The notes under the pieces were generated by a model. It was given only the letters and a program-made list of their open reading frames with translations. It was not told the DNA's origin and did no database searches. Source: JALHVH01 sp964585685 (GTDB taxonomy: Bacteria; Acidobacteriota; Aminicenantia; Aminicenantales; Saccharicenantaceae). Taken from it: DNA of 64,000 bases. This document shows positions 1-7,611 of this stretch, one piece after another. Positions within the stretch are counted from its first letter, which is position 1, and every line of letters starts with the position of its first letter. The DNA lies in the NCBI GenBank assembly GCA_964585685.1, contig CAZPEP010000026.1, positions 124,001 to 188,000 on the forward strand, given 5' to 3'. Both the position numbers and the translations under genes were made by a program.

Positions 1-279
1 CGGTGAAATGACCCCGTGGAAATAGAGCATCAGGGGAACACGCCCTTTTCTCCCGGGGAGGAACAGGCGGTACTCCCGGGCGTTGCCGGAGTCGTCCGTC
101 ACCGCGTACGGCGTTTCCAGGACCTGACCGGCGTGACGCGTCCTTCGACATCCGGAAGCGGAGACGGTCAGGACCAGTGCTGCCCCCAACAACATGATCG
201 CGGCGGTTTTTCTCTTCGGCTTCGAGAGGGATGCCCCGGAGGCATTCGATCGATCAGGGACAGATGCCGGATTAATCAT
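1..279 (-). CDS. Lipoprotein with probable alpha/beta-hydrolase fold, 3' part missing
   Basis: This is an incomplete gene: its 3' part lies beyond the left edge of the window and about 93 codons are visible. An ATG at 279 follows a GGAG ribosome site and lies 15 nt after the stop of the SGNH hydrolase gene, so the two are probably co-transcribed. A basic stretch (KPKRK) is followed by a hydrophobic segment ending in SASGC, a plausible lipobox, which suggests a lipid-anchored exported protein. The last visible residues (YRLFLPG, then PLMLYFHG) look like the first strands and HG oxyanion region of carboxylesterase or prolyl-oligopeptidase-like hydrolases. The nucleophile is outside the window, so hydrolase is an inference. 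Confidence 0.6.
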   Translation of the reverse strand, partial: MINPASVPDRSNASGASLSKPKRKTAAIMLLGAALVLTVSASGCRRTRHAGQVLETPYAVTDDSGNAREYRLFLPGRKGRVPLMLYFHGVISP

Positions 280-294
280 GGTTCTCCGTGGACC

Positions 295-1947
295 TCAATG
301 CCGCCTGCCCGTCCCGGTCTCCGGCCGTTTCACGGCAGGCGCGGAAAGGGAGGCAAGGCGGCCGATCTCGGCGGCGTGACGATTCCTTCTCGTCCGCGGC
401 TTCTCCGCGGTCGTGTAGATCCGGGTGAAGCCGCTGCGATATCCGGCCGCGTCGATCGCCTGGACCCGAAAGAAGACGTCGTGAGAAGGGAAGCCGGGAA
501 AGACGATCGAATTGACGTTCGTGACGGCAACATTATCGAGGGAGCTCGGCGTTGGGCCGTACTCGACCCGATAGCAGGCGAGGTCTGATTCGCACCCGGG
601 GTCCCAGCGAAAGCGCCGAACCGTTGGACCCTCGGTTGAGACGTTCGCAACGTTGCTCGGGTCGAGCGGGGGAAACGCGGTCAGCACGTTCGCGAACAAA
701 CCTGCGATAATGGTATGCCCGGCGGGACCGGGATGATTCCCCCCGATGTCCTCCAGGAGAGCTTTCCAGCCATCCGGAGGATCGGTGATCATGAAGGCCC
801 TATGCGTATCAATAAATCCGATGCCCTTTGACTCGGCAAGAGCGGCCGTTGCCAAGTTGTAAGCGGAGATATTGTTCAGGACGAAGGGGATGCTCCCGAA
901 ACGGTCCTTTCGTGGCGGGATAGTCGAGAGGATGATCCTCAGGCCGCGTTCCTTGGCGGCATCGATGATATAGGCCAGGCTCTCCATGCTGGAATCGACC
1001 GAAAAATAGCCGTGGATGCAATCGTTGGTGCCCATCATCAGGAGGAAGTATAGGCCGTCGACACCTCCTAGGTCACGGCGGACCCGAAGCGCTCCTTCAT
1101 AGGTTTGCTCGCCGGGGACGCCGAGATTCACCGGATAGGACGGGCCATAGGACATCGCGAGGATCTCCTTCACCCGCTCCGGATAGGCCAGCTCGGGGTG
1201 GACCTCACCCTCCAGGTTTTCCATCCGCATGACCCCGAACGTTATGCTGTCGCCGAACGCGGCGAACGTGTTCGCCGGACGGCAGTCCTCCTCGTCGGGG
1301 ACGATGGCCCTTCCCCGCGGTAACGGAACCCGCCTTGGCTCGCGGCCCAGGAGACGGAACCCCGCTCCATCGAACTCCAAAAGATATCGCGTTCGGTCTG
1401 TGAGGCTTTCGGCCCGGACAAGGATGCCTGCCGGTACGGTTTCGACCGTGAACCTCTTTTCGGACCAGGAGGTCCGGCTGACGTTCACCAAGCGGTTATC
1501 CCGGATGTCCAGAAAGAAGATGTCGTCGTTATTGGAGGCGTTGCCCAGGAGAACCACCCCGATGGGGCGTCCGGCTCGTTCGACCAGCACCGGCGAAGCC
1601 GCGAACTTCAGCCCGCCGAGGGGGATGACCCGGGACGTTCGCGTTCCTGAGTCGTAAAGACCGAGCCCGGCGAGCCCGGCCCGGTAATTTACCCACAGGA
1701 CGTGAAAACGTCCCCCCGCGACCTGGGCCGACGGGAAAAGGTTTTCCCCGCCCGCACCGCCCAGGACGGTCTCCCTCTTCCCGTCGGAGAGGACGATGAA
1801 ACTGCCGGAATGGACGCAGCGGACGACCAGCCGATAGGTCGTGCCGCCCGAGACGAATGACACGGGGTCCCAAGGCTCCGTTTGGGGAAAGGCGGCGGTC
1901 GCCAGGGCAAGGAAGAGCACGCCCCGGATAACGCTCTGCACGATCAT
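295..1947 (-). CDS. Secreted SGNH/GDSL-type hydrolase with C-terminal fibronectin III domain
   Basis: 550 residues. The N-terminus (MIVQSVIRGV, hydrophobic, then TAAFPQ) is a signal peptide. A beta-rich N-terminal region of about 230 residues comes first, then an SGNH domain with FGDSITFG (Ser block), GTND (Asn block) and a terminal GGNHPGPAGH, then a fibronectin type III module (WDPG..DLACYRVEYG). SGNH enzymes are esterases or deacetylases acting on glycans and esters; the substrate here is unknown. The usual DxxH pair reads GGNH, so the Asp is not where expected. The start was placed at 1947, not at an in-frame ATG 66 nt upstream, because the signal peptide begins here and a -10 box ends 6 nt before this ATG. 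It lies downstream of two membrane proteins on the same strand. Confidence 0.8.
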   Translation of the reverse strand: MIVQSVIRGVLFLALATAAFPQTEPWDPVSFVSGGTTYRLVVRCVHSGSFIVLSDGKRETVLGGAGGENLFPSAQVAGGRFHVLWVNYRAGLAGLGLYDSGTRTSRVIPLGGLKFAASPVLVERAGRPIGVVLLGNASNNDDIFFLDIRDNRLVNVSRTSWSEKRFTVETVPAGILVRAESLTDRTRYLLEFDGAGFRLLGREPRRVPLPRGRAIVPDEEDCRPANTFAAFGDSITFGVMRMENLEGEVHPELAYPERVKEILAMSYGPSYPVNLGVPGEQTYEGALRVRRDLGGVDGLYFLLMMGTNDCIHGYFSVDSSMESLAYIIDAAKERGLRIILSTIPPRKDRFGSIPFVLNNISAYNLATAALAESKGIGFIDTHRAFMITDPPDGWKALLEDIGGNHPGPAGHTIIAGLFANVLTAFPPLDPSNVANVSTEGPTVRRFRWDPGCESDLACYRVEYGPTPSSLDNVAVTNVNSIVFPGFPSHDVFFRVQAIDAAGYRSGFTRIYTTAEKPRTRRNRHAAEIGRLASLSAPAVKRPETGTGRRH

Positions 1948-1953
1948 GCGTGC

Positions 1954-1982
1954 ATTATATCGGAACACGGGTCCAACTCCAA
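1954..1982 (-). promoter_or_regulatory. Leaderless-type promoter for the SGNH hydrolase gene
   Basis: TTGGAG (1977-1982), a 17-nt spacer and a perfect TATAAT (1954-1959) are followed by only 6 nt and then the ATG at 1947. The expected transcription start therefore falls on or next to the A of the start codon. There is no Shine-Dalgarno sequence. Confidence 0.6.
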
Positions 1983-1999
1983 AACGGGCCATCCGGTCC

Positions 2000-3640
2000 C
2001 TACTCGGGGACACGGTATAGCGTCATGGTCGTGTCCCAGACCTTGAATTTCCTGATGAGCTCGAAACCAGCCGCCGTTTCCGGGAACCGCTTCCGGATCC
2101 ACCCCTCTTCCGCTCCTCCGAACCTGTCCAACACCACGAGGTGCGTCGGCTTGAACCGGCTGAACGGGTCTCGGTCGTTGAACCAGTTCTCGTAGGCCAG
2201 AAGCGCCTTGATGGGCGTCCCGAGGGTCAGCCTCGGCGCCTCCTGGCCCATGACGACCGAGCCCGGCGGAAGGGTTTCGAAGAACAACGAGGCCCTTTCG
2301 AGGTCGTAGGTTGGTGTCAGATAGAAATGGCGGACATAAAGAAAGACAGGGCCGGCGAGCATCAGGACGAGCAGGGCCCCATCGAGGACCTGCCTCCAGC
2401 GTGTTTTTCGGATGAGGAAGAACAGCATGGCGCCCGCGAACGAGAGGTATACGAGTACCCTCAACATGGGCGGGAAGACGAAGAAGGCCGAAGGCCTGGA
2501 CACCATCATCCGGAAGACCGGGACGAGAAGCGCGGCGGAAACGAGCGCCAGGGGCCAGAAATGCCCGGCCTCCGCCCGGATGCGATCGCGGTCCCTCAGC
2601 AGGAGCGAGCCGGCCAGGTAAAACGCTGGGAACACGGGGACATAGTAACGCATCGGGCGATAATTCAGGAGCCCCATGGAGACCACTCCGCCGGCGATCC
2701 AGAGGAGGACGAACAGGTCGATCGGCTCCGGCCGGACCTTCTTCGCCCGAATGATCTTCAGAAGGGCGAGCCCTCCGAAAAGGGCCAGGAGAAGGGCCGC
2801 TGCCGGGGCCAACTGGAGATATCGCGGCAGAGGATTGTGCAGGAGGTTGGACCAGGCTTGGCCGATCGAACGGGGCAGGGAGAGCATTCCCCAGCCTGCC
2901 CCGATCTTGCCGAACGTCGGCCGGAACGGCAGGTAGATCCCGACGAACCAGGGCAGTCCGATTGCCAGCGCACCGGCCAGGAAGGCCAAGAGGGACCGGA
3001 GGTCCGACCTTTTCCGGGCCTGATAGGCGACGGCCAGGGCAGCGGCGATCGGGAAAAAGGCGAAAAGATACTTGGAGAGCGCGGCCACGGCCGCCGTCAT
3101 TCCGAGGAAGAAGGACATACGCGGCCGGCCTCGCGACACGGCGAAAAGAGCGAAGCTCGCCAAGAAACACAGGCTCGAAAAATTCTCGAGGAGCCCGATA
3201 CGGTTGTACATCACCCCGTAAAAATCCAGGGCGAACAAAGCCGTCAGTCCAAGAGCATGAGGTGGCCCCAAATAGGTCCTCAGCCCGACGAAGAAGAAAA
3301 TTAGGCCGCAGAGTCCGAATAGAATGCTAAGGGCTTTGACCGTCACGACGGATACGCCGAACATCTTGAACGCAAGATAATAGAGGAGCGTCAGGGGAGC
3401 ATTGTAGACGACGGGATTCCACTCGTCCGTGATCCACCGCCCGAAGAGGATCTTGTTGCGGGCGTTGTGGCAATAGATCCCCTCGTCAAAGTAGACGCCC
3501 GCGCTTCCGGAGACCGCCGGGATCAGGGCGGGCGGGTCGGCCTTGATGTGCTGGAGCCTCAAGGCCGCTGCCACGACGAGGATCAGGAACAGCCCCAGCC
3601 ATTCTTTCCAGGCGTTACGCTTTTCCGTCATGCGCGTCAT
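2000..3640 (-). CDS. GT39/ArnT-like (GT-C fold) membrane glycosyltransferase
   Basis: 546 residues, with about ten to twelve hydrophobic segments starting with WLGLFLILVVAAALRL. A short periplasmic loop follows the first helix and carries DEGIYCHNARN, the acidic motif of lipid-phosphosugar-dependent GT-C enzymes of the ArnT/PMT (family 39) type. The C-terminal 100 residues form a soluble domain (PPGSVVMGQEAPRL onward), usual for this group. Such enzymes transfer a sugar from a polyprenyl-phosphate donor to lipid or protein on the outer face of the inner membrane; the acceptor cannot be read here. The start has GAGG 7 nt upstream and lies 9 nt after the preceding membrane-protein gene, so the two are likely coupled. 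A second ATG lies three codons in. Confidence 0.75.
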   Translation of the reverse strand: MTRMTEKRNAWKEWLGLFLILVVAAALRLQHIKADPPALIPAVSGSAGVYFDEGIYCHNARNKILFGRWITDEWNPVVYNAPLTLLYYLAFKMFGVSVVTVKALSILFGLCGLIFFFVGLRTYLGPPHALGLTALFALDFYGVMYNRIGLLENFSSLCFLASFALFAVSRGRPRMSFFLGMTAAVAALSKYLFAFFPIAAALAVAYQARKRSDLRSLLAFLAGALAIGLPWFVGIYLPFRPTFGKIGAGWGMLSLPRSIGQAWSNLLHNPLPRYLQLAPAAALLLALFGGLALLKIIRAKKVRPEPIDLFVLLWIAGGVVSMGLLNYRPMRYYVPVFPAFYLAGSLLLRDRDRIRAEAGHFWPLALVSAALLVPVFRMMVSRPSAFFVFPPMLRVLVYLSFAGAMLFFLIRKTRWRQVLDGALLVLMLAGPVFLYVRHFYLTPTYDLERASLFFETLPPGSVVMGQEAPRLTLGTPIKALLAYENWFNDRDPFSRFKPTHLVVLDRFGGAEEGWIRKRFPETAAGFELIRKFKVWDTTMTLYRVPE

Positions 3641-3649
3641 GCTCCCGCC

Positions 3650-5614
3650 TCAGTCGGGCCCGAGGGCATAGAGGACGGTCCGGCCCTCCCGATGGGCGAC
3701 CCGGAGGCTTCCAGGGTCGATCTTGAAGAAGCGGCTTTCGTCCTCCCCCCAGAACAGATAATCGACGCCGAGGCTCCGCAGGTCCTCCCTGGTCTCCGGA
3801 AGCCCACTCAGAGCTAGCCGCAGGGCTTCGAGCCTCCGTTCATAAAGGTCGGGGCGAACCTGGAAGATCTGCCCGTGCATGCGGTCCCCGACCGCCATGG
3901 GGCGCCCGGCAAAGGCCGGTATCGCCGAGAGGTTCCAGCTCCGGGCCGCCGGAAAGTTTTGGACGATCCTTCCCTTCGGCACGTTCTCCCTGATCCACTC
4001 GAGCGTCCGCATCTCCTCCTCCACGACATAGCTCGTGAATCGGGCGTTCCCCACGTCGGCCGAATTCCGGATATCCAGGACCGCCGTGAGCGCCCCCGGA
4101 AGGAGGACCAACAGGGCCAGCGGCGCGGCGAACCTCCCGGCGCCGGGAACCTCGCCGAGGCGGCACGTCAGGAGGGCGAGCGCGAGGATGACGACGAGAC
4201 CGGCCTTGAGCGAGACGTCCGATTCGAAGCCAGCGATCCGAACGGCGAGGAGCAAAACGAGCGAAACGCCCAGGAGAATCGTTAGGAACGCCCGCGAACG
4301 AAAGCGCGCTACAAGGAGGCCCCAGGCCCCGCTCACGGCGAGGAGTCCGAGGTTCAGCCCCAACAGGATGAAGACCTGCCGCGGGCCGAGGGGCTTGACG
4401 ACGATCCCGCTCCCCCCTGACGAGACCATCCGCAGGGCCACAGATAGGGCGAGAACGAACAGGGGCAAGAGGAAATGACGCCCCAGGTCCCGGAGAAATA
4501 CGAGGGGCGGCAGGTCCTTGCGGACGAGGCGCACCCCTTCCCTGCCCATGATATGGATGGCCCGTGAGAGAAGCAGGATGCCGCCGACGAAGAAGCTCGC
4601 GCCGAGGCTCAGGGCCAAGAACAGCGAGAGAAGCCACGGCCGCTCCGCGTCCTTGTCGGCGAAAACAAGGAACAGCAGAACGAAGGTCAAACTGAGGAGA
4701 TGCTGGGGCGTGTAAAGAAGAGAACGGAGGAGGGTATCGACCTGGGGAAGGTTCCATAGCCAGCGCGTGAGCCCGTCGATGTTATAGGTTCGACCCTCGG
4801 CGAAGAACGCTGCGAACGAGAATCGAGCCTGGCCCGCCCAAAGGTAGAATCCCTCTAAGCTCGGCGCGAGGACAAGCGGTACGGCAAAGAATGCCAGGTA
4901 TCGGCGTCGCGAAGAGATCCGCCAGCAGACCTGGAGGAGCAGGAACAGGAACAGGAAATTGACCATGAACGAGTAAGCGAACAGAGCCTTTGGAGTCGAC
5001 CCGGCCACCTTTGCCACGACGGCCGGAGTCGCGTACGGCAGCCAATAGTAATGGAGTGTTTCCCCCGCAAAAAAAAGGTTCCCAGGCGGCATGGGGCCGT
5101 TGTTGAGGGATTCGACGACCGAGAAGTGTTTCAGATAATCCGAGCTGAAATAAGCCCGGTAGGCATATTTGCCGTCAACCGGGAACCCGATCCTCGAGAA
5201 AGGTAGCCGGGTCGCGCCGATGACGATGAGGAGGACGAAGAGGATCCCCGCATAATCCTTTTTCGACGGTTCCCCATCGATCGTCCTGCGGCGCAGAGAG
5301 AGCGCCCATCCGGCGGCCAGGATGGCGCCGAGGGCCGGAACGAGCCAGCCGTCGGGGAGGAAACGGCAGGCCAGCCACGCGAAAGGAAAGAGGCCCAGGC
5401 TCAAAAGGGACCGGATGGTCAGTGAGAAGGCCGGCGAACCGCACACGCCGAGGGCTTTCCCGGCGAGCAGCAATATCCTGTTGCAGACGACGATGAGGAG
5501 GACGAGGACCGCGGCGGCCCTGAGGCCCCCGAAAAGCCAGCATCCCACGGCGAGGCAACCGTAGAAGGACAGGGCCAGGGCTGGAACGCCCCGGAATCCC
5601 TTCTTCACGTCCAT
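3650..5614 (-). CDS. Polytopic membrane protein, probable GT-C-type glycosyltransferase
   Basis: 654 residues with more than ten hydrophobic segments. The first large loop contains KYAYRAYFSSDYLKHF and LHYYWLPYA, which resemble the tyrosine-rich motif of archaeal and Chloroflexi DUF2298-like proteins. The C-terminal 130 residues are a soluble domain (EEEMRTLEWIRENVPKG, then FWGEDESRFF) of the kind found after the membrane part of GT-C transferases. A role in making exported glycan or glycolipid is inferred from this layout and from the family-39-like neighbour. The ATG at 5614 was chosen because AAGGAG lies 9 nt before it. A GTG at 5632 overlaps the upstream stop by 4 nt but has no ribosome site. 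Confidence 0.6.
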   Translation of the reverse strand: MDVKKGFRGVPALALSFYGCLAVGCWLFGGLRAAAVLVLLIVVCNRILLLAGKALGVCGSPAFSLTIRSLLSLGLFPFAWLACRFLPDGWLVPALGAILAAGWALSLRRRTIDGEPSKKDYAGILFVLLIVIGATRLPFSRIGFPVDGKYAYRAYFSSDYLKHFSVVESLNNGPMPPGNLFFAGETLHYYWLPYATPAVVAKVAGSTPKALFAYSFMVNFLFLFLLLQVCWRISSRRRYLAFFAVPLVLAPSLEGFYLWAGQARFSFAAFFAEGRTYNIDGLTRWLWNLPQVDTLLRSLLYTPQHLLSLTFVLLFLVFADKDAERPWLLSLFLALSLGASFFVGGILLLSRAIHIMGREGVRLVRKDLPPLVFLRDLGRHFLLPLFVLALSVALRMVSSGGSGIVVKPLGPRQVFILLGLNLGLLAVSGAWGLLVARFRSRAFLTILLGVSLVLLLAVRIAGFESDVSLKAGLVVILALALLTCRLGEVPGAGRFAAPLALLVLLPGALTAVLDIRNSADVGNARFTSYVVEEEMRTLEWIRENVPKGRIVQNFPAARSWNLSAIPAFAGRPMAVGDRMHGQIFQVRPDLYERRLEALRLALSGLPETREDLRSLGVDYLFWGEDESRFFKIDPGSLRVAHREGRTVLYALGPD

Positions 5615-5628
5615 AGCGACCCGCTCCT

Positions 5629-7482
5629 TCACCAGGCTATCCCGTAGTCTTCCCCATAGTTGCTGCTGCCGCCCCAGAACGTCCCGTGCGCCTTGTCGAA
5701 GTAGATCGCGTTGATCGGTCCGGAGGTGCGCTTGAGGGCGGTCGTCTTGTAGCCCATCGCCTCAAGTTCGTCCCGAACCCAGCCTGGAACCCGTTCGTTG
5801 ATGTCGAGTTTCCCGGGCAGGGACTTGTGATCCTCGAACGAGTTCCTCATCTGGTAGCTCGTGATATGAGCCGCCTCGCAAGCCTCCTGGATGCTCATTC
5901 CGAACTCGACGACGTCGAGGAAGAACTGGAGAAGGTTCTGGTCCTGGGTGTCCCCTCCCTGGACGGCGAACGACAAATAGGGTTTGCCGTCCATGAGAGC
6001 GAGGCCGGGCGTCAGGGTGGCCCTCGGGCGCTTCCCCGGGGCGATGACGTTGAACGGGTTCTCGGCGGCGTCCAGGACGAAGCTCTGGGCCCTCTGGCTC
6101 ATCCCGATGCCCGTTTTCCCCGCCAGGCAGGCGGGAATCCATCCCCCGCTGGGCGTCACGGAAACGACCCATCCCTCTTCATCGGCGGCTTGGATGGAGG
6201 TCGTCCCGGTGAAGAACGCCCGGGCCACGGCGGCTTCCTCGGCGGGACCGCGAAGGCGGGGGGACTCATTTGACCACTTCTCGAGCAGGCTGAAATAGGG
6301 ATTCGTCTTTCCCTCAAATGGATACGGATCGCCGGGCTTGACTACCGGATCGTTCTTCTCCCAGTCGATCGTGGCGAGCCGGCTCTTCGCGTATTCCTTG
6401 GAGAGGAGCCCCCGGATAGGCTCCTCGGGGGGAAAATAAGGATCGCCGTAGTAGAAATCGCGATCGGCAAAGGCCAGGTTCATGACCTGGTAAAGGGAGT
6501 GGATGTAACGGGCACTGTTGTAGCCCATGGCCCGGAGGTCGAGGCGCTCGAGCATGTTGAGGGCCTGGAGCATGACGGGGCCCTGGACCCAAGTGGTCAG
6601 CTTATAGACGTCGATCCCCTTGTAGTTGGTCGTGACGGGTTCCTCGAGATGTACCTTCCAGCCGGCAAGGTCCTCTTTTGTGATCAGCCCGCCCTGCTCC
6701 CGGCAGCCCCGGGAGAATTCCTCGGCGATATCGCCCATATAAAAGCGATCGTAGGCTGCGTATATGGCATCCTTCCGGCTTTTGCCTCGGGTGAGTGCCT
6801 TCTGTTCCGTCTCGACGAGCTTCTTCAGGGTCGTGGCCAGGTCCGGCTGACAGAAGATCTCCCCCGGCGCCGGAGCCTCATGCTCCTCGCCCGGGTGCGG
6901 CAGCAAAACGGCCCTGGAATAAGGCCACTCCTTTATCTTGTCCTTGTTCTTTTCGATGCTCTTCGAGAGTTCCCTTTCCATGGGATAGCCGGTTTCCGCC
7001 ATTTCGATCGCCGGCTCGAGGACCTCTTTGAGGCTGAGCTTCCCAAATTCGGCGAGCATGGTCAGGAGGCCGCCGGGGGTGCCGGGCGTGACGGCGGCCA
7101 ACGGGCCGTACTCGGGAGGGTACGTGAAGCCCTTCCCTTTGTAGAATTCGGGGGTCGCCCCGGTCGGAGCGACGCCCAAGGCATTGACCCCGACAACCTT
7201 GCCCGTTTTCGGGTTGAAGATAAGGGCCTGAGTCTCGCCCCCCCAACTGAGGACGTCGTACATCGTGCATACGGCGGCCAGCATGGCGCAGGCCGCGTCC
7301 ACCGCATTCCCGCCCTTCAGGAAGACCTTCGCTCCGGCGGTGGCGCCGAGCGGCTTGCCCGTGATGGCCACCCAATGTTTTCCGTGGAGGACCGGCTTCT
7401 CGGTCCGTTCACGCGGAGCCGCGGTCAGGGGAAGGGTCAGGGCAAGCACCGGAGCCAAAATCTTGCTTCCCATCCGTATCAT
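5629..7482 (-). CDS. ggt: Gamma-glutamyltransferase precursor
   Basis: 617 residues, close to the normal length. It hydrolyses or transfers the gamma-glutamyl group of glutathione and gamma-glutamyl peptides outside the cytoplasm. A signal peptide (MIRMGSKILAPVLALTLPLTA) opens the protein. The early GGNAVDAACA and GVNALGVAP segments and the central TTSIQAAD match the family. T427 is the predicted catalytic Thr at which the precursor self-cleaves into large and small subunits; the small subunit then starts TTSIQAADEEGW. The usual TTHYS-type sequence is relaxed here to TTSIQ. The start has a GAGAGG ribosome site. It is divergent from the Fe-S/FAD dehydrogenase genes, so glutamyl amino acids could be supplied to catabolism. 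Stop and next start nearly coincide downstream. Confidence 0.93.
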   Translation of the reverse strand: MIRMGSKILAPVLALTLPLTAAPRERTEKPVLHGKHWVAITGKPLGATAGAKVFLKGGNAVDAACAMLAAVCTMYDVLSWGGETQALIFNPKTGKVVGVNALGVAPTGATPEFYKGKGFTYPPEYGPLAAVTPGTPGGLLTMLAEFGKLSLKEVLEPAIEMAETGYPMERELSKSIEKNKDKIKEWPYSRAVLLPHPGEEHEAPAPGEIFCQPDLATTLKKLVETEQKALTRGKSRKDAIYAAYDRFYMGDIAEEFSRGCREQGGLITKEDLAGWKVHLEEPVTTNYKGIDVYKLTTWVQGPVMLQALNMLERLDLRAMGYNSARYIHSLYQVMNLAFADRDFYYGDPYFPPEEPIRGLLSKEYAKSRLATIDWEKNDPVVKPGDPYPFEGKTNPYFSLLEKWSNESPRLRGPAEEAAVARAFFTGTTSIQAADEEGWVVSVTPSGGWIPACLAGKTGIGMSQRAQSFVLDAAENPFNVIAPGKRPRATLTPGLALMDGKPYLSFAVQGGDTQDQNLLQFFLDVVEFGMSIQEACEAAHITSYQMRNSFEDHKSLPGKLDINERVPGWVRDELEAMGYKTTALKRTSGPINAIYFDKAHGTFWGGSSNYGEDYGIAW

Positions 7483-7506
7483 GTCGTTTTCCTCTCTTCT
7501 CTATGA

Positions 7507-7535
7507 ATTCTATCAAACCGGAAGGGTTTTGAGAA
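7507..7535 (-). promoter_or_regulatory. Promoter of the gamma-glutamyltransferase gene
   Basis: TTCTCA (7530-7535), a 17-nt spacer and TAGAAT (7507-7512) point toward the gene at 7482. The leader would be about 18-20 nt and includes the GAGAGG ribosome site. Confidence 0.5.
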
Positions 7536-7543
7536 TCGCGATT

Positions 7544-7572
7544 TTGGCGGGCGATTTTGCTTGTGCTATAAT
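7544..7572 (+). promoter_or_regulatory. Promoter of the Fe-S/FAD dehydrogenase operon
   Basis: TTGGCG (7544-7549), a 17-nt spacer and a perfect TATAAT (7567-7572). The predicted start near 7579 gives a leader of about 33 nt to the TTG start at 7612. It is back-to-back with the gamma-glutamyltransferase promoter within 70 bp. Confidence 0.65.
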
Positions 7573-7611
7573 TCCGGGCCGAGGCGCCGGCCGCCGGTAC
7601 AGGAAAGACAA

